This document shows positions 28,747-37,967 of a stretch of 64,000 nucleotides of DNA, piece after piece. Position numbers and translations under genes: made by a program. Location of the stretch: contig NZ_AKJX01000261.1 in the NCBI RefSeq assembly GCF_000276605.1, positions 1-64,000 on the forward strand, given 5' to 3'. Below the pieces are notes generated by a model, which searched no databases, was not told the origin of the DNA, and saw nothing but the letters and a program-made list of their open reading frames with translations. Numbering within the stretch: position 1 is the first letter of the stretch; each line of letters opens with the position of its first letter. The stretch comes from Acidovorax sp. CF316. GTDB lineage: Bacteria > Pseudomonadota > Gammaproteobacteria > Burkholderiales > Burkholderiaceae_C.

Positions 28747-30069
28747 ATGTCGCAATCTTCCGGCGCTCCGGCCACCAGCTCCAAGTTGGGCGCCGTCCAT
28801 ACCCTGCCGTCCTACCTCCAAGCAGACAACCTCGGCCCCTGGGGCGTCTACCTGCAGCAGGTGGACCGTGTCACGCCCTACCTGGGCCACCTGGCCCGCT
28901 GGGTCGAGACGCTCAAGCGCCCCAAGCGCGCGCTGATCGTGGACGTACCGATCGAGCTGGACAACGGCACCATCGCCCACTTCGAGGGCTACCGCGTGCA
29001 GCACAACACCTCGCGCGGCCCGGGCAAGGGCGGCGTGCGCTTCCACCAGGACGTGACGCTGTCGGAAGTGATGGCCCTGTCGGCCTGGATGTCGATCAAG
29101 AACGCCGCGGTGAACGTGCCCTACGGCGGTGCCAAGGGCGGCATCCGCGTGGACCCCAAGAAGCTCTCCCTCGGTGAACTTGAGCGCCTGACGCGCCGCT
29201 ACACCAGCGAGATCGGCATCATCATCGGCCCCTCCAAGGACATCCCTGCGCCGGACGTGAACACCAACGGCCAGATCATGGCCTGGATGATGGACACCTA
29301 CTCGATGAACACCGGCGCCACCGCCACCGGCGTGGTCACCGGCAAGCCCGTGGACCTGGGCGGCTCGCTCGGCCGCGTGGAGGCCACCGGCCGCGGTGTC
29401 TTCACCGTGGGCGTGGAAGCCGCCAAGCTCACCGGCCTGTCGCTCGACGGTGCCCGCGTGGCGGTGCAGGGCTTCGGCAACGTCGGCGGCATCGCCGGCA
29501 AACTGTTTGCCGAGGCCGGCGCCAAGGTCGTGGCCGTGCAGGACCACACCGGCACCATCTTCAACGGCAAGGGCCTCGATGTACCGGCCCTGCTGGCCCA
29601 CGTGAAGGCGCGTGGCGGCGTGGGTGGCTTTGCCGGCGCCGACACCATGGCAGCCGACGAGTTCTGGGGCGTGGACTGCGAGATCCTGATCCCGGCCGCG
29701 CTGGAAGGCCAGATCACCGAGCACAATGCCGGCCAGATCAAGGCCAAGCTGGTGATCGAGGGCGCCAACGGCCCCACCACCCCCGAGGCCGACGACATCC
29801 TGCACGACAAGGGCGTGCTGGTGCTGCCCGACGTGATCGCCAACGCCGGCGGCGTGACGGTGAGCTACTTCGAATGGGTGCAGGACTTCTCCAGCTTCTT
29901 CTGGAGCGAGGACGAGATCAACGCCCGCCTGGTGCGCATCATGCAGGATGCCTTTGCCGGCGTCTGGCAGATTGCCCAGGAGCACAAGGTGAGCCTGCGC
30001 ACCGCCACCTTCATCGTGGCCTGCCAGCGCATCCTGCACGCCCGCGAAATGCGCGGCCTGTATCCCTGA
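28747..30069 (+). CDS. gdhA: Glutamate dehydrogenase (Glu/Leu/Phe/Val dehydrogenase family)
   Basis: A 440-residue enzyme that interconverts glutamate and 2-oxoglutarate plus ammonia. The dimerisation/catalytic domain contains [10 protein letters not shown] and PYGGAK130GGIRVDP with the catalytic lysine, and PAPDVNTN. The NAD(P)-binding fold begins at about residue 237 with VQGFGNVGG. The length fits the hexameric Clostridium/Bacillus-type enzyme. The start at 28747 follows AAGGAAA by about eight bases. Its promoter holds a strong palindrome. A strong terminator follows at 30127. It links ammonia released by the amidases to central metabolism, but no co-regulation is visible. Confidence 0.93.
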   Translation: MSQSSGAPATSSKLGAVHTLPSYLQADNLGPWGVYLQQVDRVTPYLGHLARWVETLKRPKRALIVDVPIELDNGTIAHFEGYRVQHNTSRGPGKGGVRFHQDVTLSEVMALSAWMSIKNAAVNVPYGGAKGGIRVDPKKLSLGELERLTRRYTSEIGIIIGPSKDIPAPDVNTNGQIMAWMMDTYSMNTGATATGVVTGKPVDLGGSLGRVEATGRGVFTVGVEAAKLTGLSLDGARVAVQGFGNVGGIAGKLFAEAGAKVVAVQDHTGTIFNGKGLDVPALLAHVKARGGVGGFAGADTMAADEFWGVDCEILIPAALEGQITEHNAGQIKAKLVIEGANGPTTPEADDILHDKGVLVLPDVIANAGGVTVSYFEWVQDFSSFFWSEDEINARLVRIMQDAFAGVWQIAQEHKVSLRTATFIVACQRILHAREMRGLYP

Positions 30070-30126
30070 TATTTCTTTTTTTGCAAGAACCGCGGCCGCC
30101 TATCCGGCGGCCCCCGGTCCGACCCA

Positions 30127-30162
30127 GCCGCCAGCACCGCACCCGGTGCTGGCGGCTTTTTT
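30127..30162 (+). terminator. Rho-independent terminator after gdhA
   Basis: Perfect 12-bp arms GCCGCCAGCACC / GGTGCTGGCGGC (30127-30138 and 30145-30156) around a six-base loop, followed by six T. Confidence 0.92.
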
Positions 30163-30344
30163 CCGGGAGGTGCCTGTTGCGTCCGGGCGACGCCGCACAC
30201 CCGCGTTCATGCCTGTTGTCGGCACGATGCGACCGCTGGGCGGCTGCTGAAACAGGCAGATACGCACGCCAACAAATGGAAATGATTGCCCCGCAGGCCG
30301 CGTGGGAGACTGCCTTTTCATCTCGGCAATCCCAGGAGACAACG

Positions 30345-31964
30345 GTGGCCCTTCCCTCCCTGCGCAGCGTCATGGCGCGCTTCATGCTGAGCCGCCTGCG
30401 CACCGCCCGCTCGGTGGCCCGCCTGGCCTACCGACTGCATGGCAGCAAGCGCGCCCTCATCGACCGGCGCGGCACCCTCACCTACCAACAGCTGCACGAC
30501 CGCGTGCTGCGCCTGCACGGCTGGATGCAGGCGCAGGGCGTCCAGCAGGGCGACATCGTCTTCACCTGGTTGCCTGAGACCGGCGAGCAGTACGAGACGC
30601 GCCTGGCCACGTTCGAGAACGGCACCATCTTCGCGAGCTTCCACAAGCACCTGTCGGCCCAGGCCGCGCTCGATACCCTGCTGCGCGTGAAACCCGCCGT
30701 GTTCATCCACGACCCGGCGCTGAGCGAGCCCATCCTGGCCACCGTGCGCGAGCGCATGCCCGGCCTGCACATCCTGGCCCTGGGCAAGCCCTACGAGGAC
30801 GCGCTGGCCCAGGCCACGCCCACGCGCGGCACGGCCAGGGTGCACGAGGACGAGGTGTTCGCGCTGCACATGACCTCGGGCACCACCGGGCTGCCCAAGG
30901 CCATCGGCTACACCCACCGCAAGTACCTGGACAGCGTGCGCTTCATTGCCCAGTCGATCAACTTCACCCCCCCGGCCAGCGGCCAGGACATCAACATGCT
31001 GGGCCTGCCGCTCACCGGGCCGGGCTCGGGCCTGGTGCTGCCCACGCTGCTCTCGGGCGCGGTGCTGGTGATGCCCGAGAACTTCCGCTCGGCCACGCTG
31101 GCCGGGCTGATCGAGCGCCACAAGGTCTCGCGCGCCTTCCTCTCGCCGTCGGCCATCATCGACCTGCTGGACGACCCGGAGCTGCCGCGCTACCGCCTGG
31201 CCTCGCTGACCCATGTGCCCTATGGCTCGGAAATGATGCCCGCGCCCAAGATCGCCGAAGCCATCCGCCGCTTCGGCCCCATCTTCCAGCAGGGCTACGG
31301 CTGCCTGGAGGCTCTGCCGCCCATCACCTGGCTGCTGCCGCACGAGCATGTGGACGCCAGCGGCGCGCCACTGGGCCTGGACATCCTGTCGTCGGTGGGG
31401 CGCGTGATGCCCGGCGTGGACGTGGTGATCCGCGATGACGACTTCCATCCGCTGCCCCTGGGCTCCACGGGCCTCATCACGGTACAGACCCCGGTGCAAT
31501 TCGAGCGCTACTGGCACGACCCCGAGAAAACGGCCGAGACGCTTCGCAACGGCTGGGTGGTGATGGGTGACACGGGCTATTTCGACAAGGCAGGCTACCT
31601 GCACGTGCTGGGCCGCAATGCCGACCGCGTGCGCAAGGACGGCCAGTTGCTCAACCCGCGCGAGGTGGAAGAAGTCACGCACCAGCACCCCGCCGTCAAG
31701 GAATGCTGCCTGGTGCAGCACGGCGAGCAGGCCGTGCTGGTGGTCAGCCTGCGCCAGAGCTGGCGCACCGAGCACAACTGGCGTGCGCTGGAGCACGACA
31801 TCACCGAGTACCTGGCCGAGAACCTGACCGCGGCACTGCAGCCCGACCGCGTGCGCATCGTGCCCGAGATCCCGCGCAGCTTCCTCAACAAGATGTTGCG
31901 CCGCGAGGTGCGTGCCATGCTCGACGCCGAAGAGCCCGTGGCCGAACCGGCGCACGCGCTGTGA
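30345..31964 (+). CDS. Acyl-CoA synthetase / AMP-dependent ligase
   Basis: A 539-residue class I adenylate-forming enzyme that activates a carboxylic acid with ATP and CoA. The ATP motif MTSGTTGLPK begins at residue 176; GYGCLEALPP, DTGYFD and GRNADRVRKDGQLLNPREVE mark the later core motifs, and the lysine-bearing tail ends IPRSFLNKMLRRE. The start is taken as GTG at 30345, since CCAGGAGAC precedes it by about six bases; the first ATG, at 30372, has no such site. The next gene starts within its stop codon, so it is coupled to an MFS transporter. Substrate unknown. Confidence 0.88.
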   Translation: MALPSLRSVMARFMLSRLRTARSVARLAYRLHGSKRALIDRRGTLTYQQLHDRVLRLHGWMQAQGVQQGDIVFTWLPETGEQYETRLATFENGTIFASFHKHLSAQAALDTLLRVKPAVFIHDPALSEPILATVRERMPGLHILALGKPYEDALAQATPTRGTARVHEDEVFALHMTSGTTGLPKAIGYTHRKYLDSVRFIAQSINFTPPASGQDINMLGLPLTGPGSGLVLPTLLSGAVLVMPENFRSATLAGLIERHKVSRAFLSPSAIIDLLDDPELPRYRLASLTHVPYGSEMMPAPKIAEAIRRFGPIFQQGYGCLEALPPITWLLPHEHVDASGAPLGLDILSSVGRVMPGVDVVIRDDDFHPLPLGSTGLITVQTPVQFERYWHDPEKTAETLRNGWVVMGDTGYFDKAGYLHVLGRNADRVRKDGQLLNPREVEEVTHQHPAVKECCLVQHGEQAVLVVSLRQSWRTEHNWRALEHDITEYLAENLTAALQPDRVRIVPEIPRSFLNKMLRREVRAMLDAEEPVAEPAHAL

Positions 31965-33370
31965 GCGGGCCGACCGCCGCGCAGGCCGCCACCACCGCCG
32001 ACACCAGGCTGCCGCTGGGCACCAAGCTCGGCTACGCCGTGGGCAACGTGGGCCTGCAGATGCTGATCGCCGCCATGGGCTTCCTGCTCATGATCTTCTA
32101 CACCGACGTGGCCCTGGTGCCGCCGGCCGTGGCCGGCGCCGCGCTGCTGGTGGGCAAGGTGTGGGACACCATCAACGACCCGCTGTTCGGCTGGGTGACG
32201 GACCGCACGCGCTCGCGCTGGGGCCGCCACCGCGTGTACCTCATCTACGGCGCGATTCCGCTGGCCGTGGTGTCGGCCGCGGTATGGATGGTGCCCCCGG
32301 GCCTGTCGCCCGTGGCGGCGTTCCTGTGGATTGCCATCACCTACACACTGTTCGACACGCTGATGACGCTGGTGCAGCTGCCCTACCAGGCCATGGCCGC
32401 CAACCTCACGCGCGACTACGACGAGCGCACCAGCCTCACGGCCTTTGCCTCGCTCGGTGCCCTGATCGGCTTCTTCGCGGGCAGCGTGCTCATGCCAGTG
32501 CTGGTGCGTGCCGCGCCCGATGCGCGCACGGGCTACGCGCTGGCCGGTGCCTGCTTCGGCCTGGCCGCCGGCATGGCGGTGGCCGTGGTGGCCTGGCGCG
32601 TGCGCGAGCCCGTGGCCGACGAGGCACCCGCCCCCGCCGACCCCTCGCCTGCCTGGGATTCGGTGCGCCGTACCTTGCTGGGCACGCTGCGCAACCGGCC
32701 CTTCCTGCTGCTGGTGAGCGCGGCCGGCCTGGTGCGCCTGGGCCTGACCCTGGTGCAGGGCGCGCTGGCCTATTTCGTCATCTACCAGCTGCAGGGCACT
32801 CAGGGCGACCTGCCGCGGCTCATGGCCATCCTGCTCGGGGTGGTGGCGGTCTCGCTGTTCGTCTGGAAGCGCGTGGTGGACCGCTGGGAGAAGAACCGGG
32901 CCTACATGCTGGGCCTGGTGTTCAGTGCCGCGGGCCTGGTGGTGCTGTACTGGATCGGGCCGGGCCAGCAGGGGGCGGTGGCCGCCGTGCTGGCGCTGAT
33001 CGGCATCGGCATGGGCGCGCACTGGATCGTGCCCTTCGCGATGGTGCCTGACACCATCGACCACGGCCACATGCTCGCGGGCGAGCGCACCACCGGCATG
33101 TACTACGGCCTGTTCGGTCTGGTGGACAAGATCGCGCGCACGCTGGCCACGGTGATCGTTGCGGCCGTGCTGGACATCACGCACTACGTACCCAACGTGG
33201 CCCAGTCGCCCGAGGCGCTGGGCGGCATACGGCTCATGACCGGCCCGCTGCCCGCACTGTGCCTGGCGCTGGCGATTCCGCTGCTGCTGGTCTACCCCAT
33301 CACGCGCGCGCGGCACGGCGAGATCCGCCGCAGCGTGGGCGACGTGCGCGACAGCCAGTTCACGGGCTGA
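31961..33370 (+). CDS. MFS transporter of the GPH (glycoside-pentoside-hexuronide) type
   Basis: A 469-residue inner-membrane protein with about 12 hydrophobic segments. LGYAVGNVGLQ near the N-terminus, VGKVWDTINDPLFGWVTDRTRSRWGRHR (residues about 60-88, split by the loop) and DRWEKNRAY identify the MFS_2/GPH group, which moves sugars or other solutes with cations. The GTG start at 31961 overlaps the TGA of the ligase gene (GTGA), giving translational coupling. The pair suggests uptake and CoA-activation of one substrate, possibly a fatty or aromatic acid. The 3' end overlaps the convergent gene by 11 bp. Confidence 0.87.
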   Translation: MSGPTAAQAATTADTRLPLGTKLGYAVGNVGLQMLIAAMGFLLMIFYTDVALVPPAVAGAALLVGKVWDTINDPLFGWVTDRTRSRWGRHRVYLIYGAIPLAVVSAAVWMVPPGLSPVAAFLWIAITYTLFDTLMTLVQLPYQAMAANLTRDYDERTSLTAFASLGALIGFFAGSVLMPVLVRAAPDARTGYALAGACFGLAAGMAVAVVAWRVREPVADEAPAPADPSPAWDSVRRTLLGTLRNRPFLLLVSAAGLVRLGLTLVQGALAYFVIYQLQGTQGDLPRLMAILLGVVAVSLFVWKRVVDRWEKNRAYMLGLVFSAAGLVVLYWIGPGQQGAVAAVLALIGIGMGAHWIVPFAMVPDTIDHGHMLAGERTTGMYYGLFGLVDKIARTLATVIVAAVLDITHYVPNVAQSPEALGGIRLMTGPLPALCLALAIPLLLVYPITRARHGEIRRSVGDVRDSQFTG

Positions 33371-34451
33371 GCTGGGGCCCTGCGGGCAGCGCTGGAACCA
33401 CCGGGTCCACCCAGCGCAAGGCCAGGCAGAACGGCTGCGCACAAGGCGTGCGCCCCGCATAAGGGCAGCCAGCCACCTCGCACAGCGGCCGTTCGCGCTC
33501 ACGCTCCTCATCGACCGGCAGATGGCCACTGGCCTGCAGCACCGCCATCTGCGTCCAGGGGTCCAGGCGCTGGCCTGGCGCGAGCAGCATCTCTCGGCCA
33601 TAGACCGAAGCCGGCACCTGCGCCTGGAAGTCCAGCACCAGGAGCGCACTGGTGCGCGCCGTGGCCGCGGCTTCAGGCCCCTGCAGCACCAGCGCGAACA
33701 CCCCCGACTGCAGCGCCTGCGCATTGCCGGAAAACGGCACCTGCAACGGCGCCGGCGCGCCCAGCCCCGCCGCGGCGAGAGGTGTCGACTGCGACGCCAT
33801 CCAGGGCACCGGCACGCGCAGGGTCAGCGCAAAGCTGCGTGGCCCCTCGGGCGTCTGCACCGTGCCCTGGCGCACCAGCCAGGTCTGCAGCGGCGGCTGC
33901 CCGGGCTCGGCATCGCCTTTCTCCAGTGCATGCGCCAGGCCCACGGGCCAGGGCTGGGCCGCAACCACGCGCTGGGGAATGCCACTGCCCTCGGTGAGCT
34001 GCGCCACCAGGGCGCCCACCATGCGCAGCGCCGGGGCGTCCAGCCCCTCGGCCGGCCAGGCCGCAGACAGCGGTGCTGCCGCGGACGCAGCAGGTGCTGG
34101 CACCGGCGCCCCCGGTGCCAGCGCCGCAGGCAGCAGGTTGCGCACCGCAGCGCCCGCCGGGCTGGCCGCCGCCGCATGGCCCCGCGGATCGAAGCCCGCG
34201 CCCAGGGGGCCACGCGCCTGCGGCGAAATGCTGGCCTTGTCGGCCACTGCCGGCGCCGGGGGCGCTGCCCCGGGCACGGGTGCGGCAGGGGCCGCGGGTG
34301 CTGCGGGATCGCCCAGCGGAAACGGCGCACGCGCCGGGGCCGCCTTGTCGGTCCCGAGCAGCGCGGCCTGGCGCTGCAGCGCCGCCTCGGCCAGGAACTG
34401 GGCCACGGGCGGCAGGGCGCCAGGGCGAGAGGGGTCGATGGGTGCAGCCAT
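33360..34451 (-). CDS. Hypothetical Pro/Ala-rich protein with C-terminal Cys motif
   Basis: A 363-residue protein that I do not recognise. The N-terminal 130 residues are low-complexity Pro/Ala. The middle part is globular-looking (QPPLQTWLVRQGTVQTPEG, FALTLRVPVPW, SALLVLDFQAQVPASVYG). The C-terminus holds four Cys, with first-to-last spacing C-x4-C-x7-C-x4-C, in CEVAGCPYAGRTPCAQPFC, perhaps a metal site. The disordered leader followed by a compact domain recalls flagellar hook-length (FliK-like) proteins, but no flagellar gene is nearby. Divergent from the next gene. Confidence 0.65.
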   Translation of the reverse strand: MAAPIDPSRPGALPPVAQFLAEAALQRQAALLGTDKAAPARAPFPLGDPAAPAAPAAPVPGAAPPAPAVADKASISPQARGPLGAGFDPRGHAAAASPAGAAVRNLLPAALAPGAPVPAPAASAAAPLSAAWPAEGLDAPALRMVGALVAQLTEGSGIPQRVVAAQPWPVGLAHALEKGDAEPGQPPLQTWLVRQGTVQTPEGPRSFALTLRVPVPWMASQSTPLAAAGLGAPAPLQVPFSGNAQALQSGVFALVLQGPEAAATARTSALLVLDFQAQVPASVYGREMLLAPGQRLDPWTQMAVLQASGHLPVDEERERERPLCEVAGCPYAGRTPCAQPFCLALRWVDPVVPALPAGPQLSP

Positions 34452-34562
34452 GCGGGCGGTGGGGTGAAGGCCCGATTCTGGAGCGATTCGACCCCGCTGA
34501 ACAGCGGCACCCGATCACCGGCCCACCCGGCCTGCGTCAGAATCCGGCCTGCCCACGCCACC

Positions 34563-35162
34563 ATGCCCACTCCACCCTCGCCGCCTTCGCTGCCGCCCCA
34601 TCCCTGGGTGGCCCCTGCCCTGCTCGCCGCCGTGGCCGGTTTCCTGCTGCTCAGCGCCGCGCTGTTCGCGCCCAGCTGGGAGCGCGCCTTCCGCTCCGAC
34701 GCCTCGCCGGCCGCCTGGCTGTCGAGCGCGCTGCTGCTCACCCTGTCCGTCACCGCGCTGCGGCTGACCGCCGAGCGCGCCCTGCCCCGGCTGCTGGGCA
34801 TCTGGCTGGTGCTGGCCTTCGGCGCGCTGGCGCTGGACGAGCAGTTCATGCTGCACGAGCTGTGGAAGTTCCGCTGCATCGAATGGACCGCGGCCTGCCA
34901 GTCGACCTGGGTGCGCGAGGCGCCCCTGCTGGCTGTGGGCGGGGTCGGCGTGGCCACGCTGGCCTGGCTGCACCGCGCGCTCAGCCACCGCAGCACGCAG
35001 GCACTGGTGTGGGCCGGCCTGCTGGTCGGCCTGTGGGCGATTGCCGTCGACCAGTGGCCCGGCGTGCCGCCAGCATTGGAAACCTTCGAGGAGGTCTTCG
35101 AGGTGCTGGCCGAGGCCCTGGTGCTGGCGGCATTGCTGCGCCAGCCGGCTCCACCACCTTAG
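34563..35162 (+). CDS. Hypothetical five-TM membrane protein
   Basis: A 199-residue integral membrane protein with about five hydrophobic segments (residues about 15-37, 48-66, 75-92, 120-140, 150-165). A polar loop reads DEQFMLHELWKFRCIEWTAAC, whose conserved-looking acid and His residues could be functional. I know no family for it. It is convergent with the SH3-like protein gene, ending one base before that stop codon. Confidence 0.65.
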   Translation: MPTPPSPPSLPPHPWVAPALLAAVAGFLLLSAALFAPSWERAFRSDASPAAWLSSALLLTLSVTALRLTAERALPRLLGIWLVLAFGALALDEQFMLHELWKFRCIEWTAACQSTWVREAPLLAVGGVGVATLAWLHRALSHRSTQALVWAGLLVGLWAIAVDQWPGVPPALETFEEVFEVLAEALVLAALLRQPAPPP

Positions 35163-35163
35163 T

Positions 35164-36513
35164 TCAGGTGCACTCCTGGTCGATCCAGCGGCCAGCGCGG
35201 AACCACTGGCCGCCGACGTTGAGGTACCAGTGGTGCGCAAAGAGGGGGTGGCCCGACATCTCGCCCTTGAAGGGCACCTCGAAGCGCAAGATGTCGGCAA
35301 TGCCGTCGCGGTCGAGGTCGATCTCGTAGGCCACCACGGCCGTCTGGATGCGCACCGGCTTGGGAACTTCGGGAGGCTCGGCAGGGATGGTCCAGCCCAG
35401 GGGCTGGCGCTGGGACTTCACCGCCGCGGCGCTGGCGGGCAGCTCGGTCGTGGTGACCAGGCGGGTGAGCACCTGCGCCGTTTCCGGCAGGCGTGCATAG
35501 CGCTTGACGGGGACGACCTCGTCCCCCTCGGCCCCTGGATCCTCGAACGCCGGACCGGTGTAGTTGCCGCCGCAGTAGAAGTCCGCATTGTCGATCTGCC
35601 AGCTGCGCTTGCGCAGGGCCTGCGCGCCCACCAGGCCCTGCTGCGTGATGGCATAGATGGTGAGCGGCGGATCGAAGACCAGGTCGGCCGCCCCCACATC
35701 CCAGAAGCCGGTGACGAACTCGATCTCCGGCCCGCTGTGGCGGTTGTAGCGGCCCATGGGCGCCGCCGTGGGCACCACGGCAATGCGGCTGCCGGCCACG
35801 GCGGCCAGGCCGTCGGCCTCGGTGTCGTGCAGCAGCGCCACCTCGCCATGGCGCTTGAAGCGCGAGGACGCAATGGGCTGCAGGGCCAGGCGCAGGCCTG
35901 GCAGCTTGAGATCGGCGACAGGGTCCGGCACCGGCTTGCCGCGCGCGATCTCGTGGGCCGTGTCGGGCAGCACGCCGGCGCGCAGCAGGCGCTTGGCAGC
36001 ATCGAACTCGGGTCGGGCGGGGTAGCGCACCTCGGCCCCTTCGGCGTGGCTCTTGCGCAAGGCCGGCAGTTGCAGGGCCGCGGGCCGGGGCAAGGCATTG
36101 CCATAGGCACGCAGGCGGTTGGACGACGGCGCCACCCAGAAGGCCCGGGCCGGGTCCTTCGCGGCCTGCGGCAGCGTCAACGGTTGCGCCGCCAGCAGGT
36201 TGCAGGCCATGTGCGACTGGAAGGGGATGAAGCGGATCACCTCGCCCTTGCCATCGGGGTTGAGCCGGCTGTCCCCGGTGTAGAACACCTCGCACCAGCC
36301 GTCCTGCTCGGCCAGCAGGCGCACCACGGTGTTGGCCGGCAACTGGGCCTCGACGCGGGCATCGGGCCGGGGCCGCTCGCGCAGGTTGACCCAGGAGCCC
36401 TGCACATGGCGCACCGGAGGCTCGGGCCCCAGCTGCGCGCCCGCGCCCGGCGCCCACAGAGCCGCTCCCGCAAGTGCGGCGGCCAGGGAGATCAATCCTG
36501 CCCGCCGCGGCAT
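35164..36513 (-). CDS. Exported SH3-like protein coupled to trhP
   Basis: A 449-residue protein with a Sec signal peptide (residues 1-26, cleavage after GAGA). A bacterial SH3-like domain follows (SWVNLRERPRPDARVEAQL...GWCEVFYTG). The rest is a 350-residue region containing DLDRDGIADILRFEVP, an EF-hand/VCBS-like calcium loop. The start codon shares its A with the TGA of trhP (TGATG), so translation is coupled. A periplasmic, perhaps cell-wall-binding, role is likely; the link to the tRNA hydroxylase is unexplained. Confidence 0.75.
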   Translation of the reverse strand: MPRRAGLISLAAALAGAALWAPGAGAQLGPEPPVRHVQGSWVNLRERPRPDARVEAQLPANTVVRLLAEQDGWCEVFYTGDSRLNPDGKGEVIRFIPFQSHMACNLLAAQPLTLPQAAKDPARAFWVAPSSNRLRAYGNALPRPAALQLPALRKSHAEGAEVRYPARPEFDAAKRLLRAGVLPDTAHEIARGKPVPDPVADLKLPGLRLALQPIASSRFKRHGEVALLHDTEADGLAAVAGSRIAVVPTAAPMGRYNRHSGPEIEFVTGFWDVGAADLVFDPPLTIYAITQQGLVGAQALRKRSWQIDNADFYCGGNYTGPAFEDPGAEGDEVVPVKRYARLPETAQVLTRLVTTTELPASAAAVKSQRQPLGWTIPAEPPEVPKPVRIQTAVVAYEIDLDRDGIADILRFEVPFKGEMSGHPLFAHHWYLNVGGQWFRAGRWIDQECT

Positions 36514-37937
36514 CACGCCACCAGCTCCGGCGCGGCCGCTGGCTGTTCCACCACACGCGCCAGCAGTGCCCCCGCATAGCGCGCGGGCAGCGGGATCCAC
36601 ACGCGCACCGGGTTGCCCTGGGCCACGGCCACGGGCTGGCCGTGCACGTCGTGCATGCGCTCGAGCCGCAGCTGGATGTTGCCGCTGGGGTGCACCACCT
36701 CCAGCAGGTCGCCCACGGCGAAGTGGTTCTTGGTTTCCACCTGCACCCAGTCGCCCGCCAGGCCCACGGCCTCCTGGCCGTCGGCGCCCAGCACCTCGCC
36801 CGCGAACTGGCTGCGCTGCGTGGCCGAGTGGCCGCTGATGTAGTTCTGGTAGTCCTGGCTGGGGCGGCGCTCGAGCAGGCCGCCGGTATAGCCGCGGTTG
36901 GACAGGCCTTCGAGCTCCAGCAGCAGCTCGGGGTTGAACGGCCGGCCGGCCACGGCGTCGTCGATGGCGCGGCGGTAGACCTGGGCGGTGCGGGCCACGT
37001 AGTACAGGCTCTTGGTGCGGCCCTCGATCTTGAGCGAGTCGACGCCGATCTGCGCCAGCCGCGCCACATGCTCCACGGCACGCAGGTCCTTGCTGTTGAG
37101 GATGTAGGTGCCGTGCTCGTCCTCCATGATGGGCATGAGCTGGCCGGGCCGGCCGATGTCCTCGAGCAGGTAGACCTGGTCGGCCGCCGGGTGGCGCACG
37201 CCGTCGCCGCAGGTGGAAAACGACTGCTCGGCCTCCTGCTGCGCGGCGGCGAAGTCGAAACCGGCCTCCATCTTCTGCGCCACGGCCTCGCCGGTGGTCG
37301 GGTCGACCTCGGCGCCATGCGTGGCATAGCCCCAGCGGCAGGCATTGGTGCAGGTGCCCTGGTTCGGGTCGCGGCGGTTGAAGTAGCCGCTGAGCAGGCA
37401 GCGGCCCGAGTAGGCGATGCACAGCGCGCCGTGCACGAACACCTCGAGTTCCATGTCCGGGCACTCCTGGCGGATCTGCGCGATCTCGTCCAGGCTCAGC
37501 TCGCGCGAGAGGATGATGCGCGCAACGCCCATCTTCTGCCAGAACTTCACGGCCGCCCAGTTGGTGGTGTTGGCCTGCACCGAGAGGTGCACGGGCACCT
37601 CGGGCCACTTTTCCTTGACCATCATGATCAGGCCGGCGTCGGCCATGATCAGGGCGTCGGGCTTCAAATCGATCACGGGCTCGATGTCGCGCAGGTAGGT
37701 GCGGATCTTGTCGTTGTGCGCGATCAGGTTGCTGGTCACGAAGAACTTCTTGCCGCGCGCATGCGCCTCCTCGATGCCCTGGCGGATCTGCTCCAGGCGG
37801 AACTCGTTGTTGCGCGCGCGCAGCGAGTAGCGCGGCTGGCCGGCGTACACGGCGTCGGCGCCGAAGTCATAGGCCGCGCGCATCTTGTCGAGCGAGCCGG
37901 CGGGCAACAGCAGTTCAGGGGCTTTGAGGGCGGTCAT
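36513..37937 (-). CDS. trhP: tRNA hydroxylation protein TrhP (YegQ), peptidase U32 family
   Basis: A 474-residue U32-family protein. E165-V-F-V-H-G-A-L-C173 ... S-G-R-C180 is the U32 signature, and C196 and C200 in GTCTNACRWGY complete the likely iron-sulfur ligands. TrhP uses prephenate to hydroxylate U34 of tRNAs in E. coli (ho5U). The C-terminal domain with VGDLLEVVHPSGN is a beta-barrel of the family. It follows ttcA by 30 bp, so two tRNA anticodon-loop modification genes are in tandem. Its stop overlaps the next start. Confidence 0.9.
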   Translation of the reverse strand: MTALKAPELLLPAGSLDKMRAAYDFGADAVYAGQPRYSLRARNNEFRLEQIRQGIEEAHARGKKFFVTSNLIAHNDKIRTYLRDIEPVIDLKPDALIMADAGLIMMVKEKWPEVPVHLSVQANTTNWAAVKFWQKMGVARIILSRELSLDEIAQIRQECPDMELEVFVHGALCIAYSGRCLLSGYFNRRDPNQGTCTNACRWGYATHGAEVDPTTGEAVAQKMEAGFDFAAAQQEAEQSFSTCGDGVRHPAADQVYLLEDIGRPGQLMPIMEDEHGTYILNSKDLRAVEHVARLAQIGVDSLKIEGRTKSLYYVARTAQVYRRAIDDAVAGRPFNPELLLELEGLSNRGYTGGLLERRPSQDYQNYISGHSATQRSQFAGEVLGADGQEAVGLAGDWVQVETKNHFAVGDLLEVVHPSGNIQLRLERMHDVHGQPVAVAQGNPVRVWIPLPARYAGALLARVVEQPAAAPELVA

Positions 37938-37967
37938 CGGGGGCCATCCAGTCGGGTTGTGGGTTGT

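Noticed and set aside
30255-30300. Fur-box-like AT stretch upstream of the acyl-CoA synthetase gene
   Set aside because: Only a partial match (AAATGGAAATGATTGCC) without dyad symmetry and no iron-related gene nearby.
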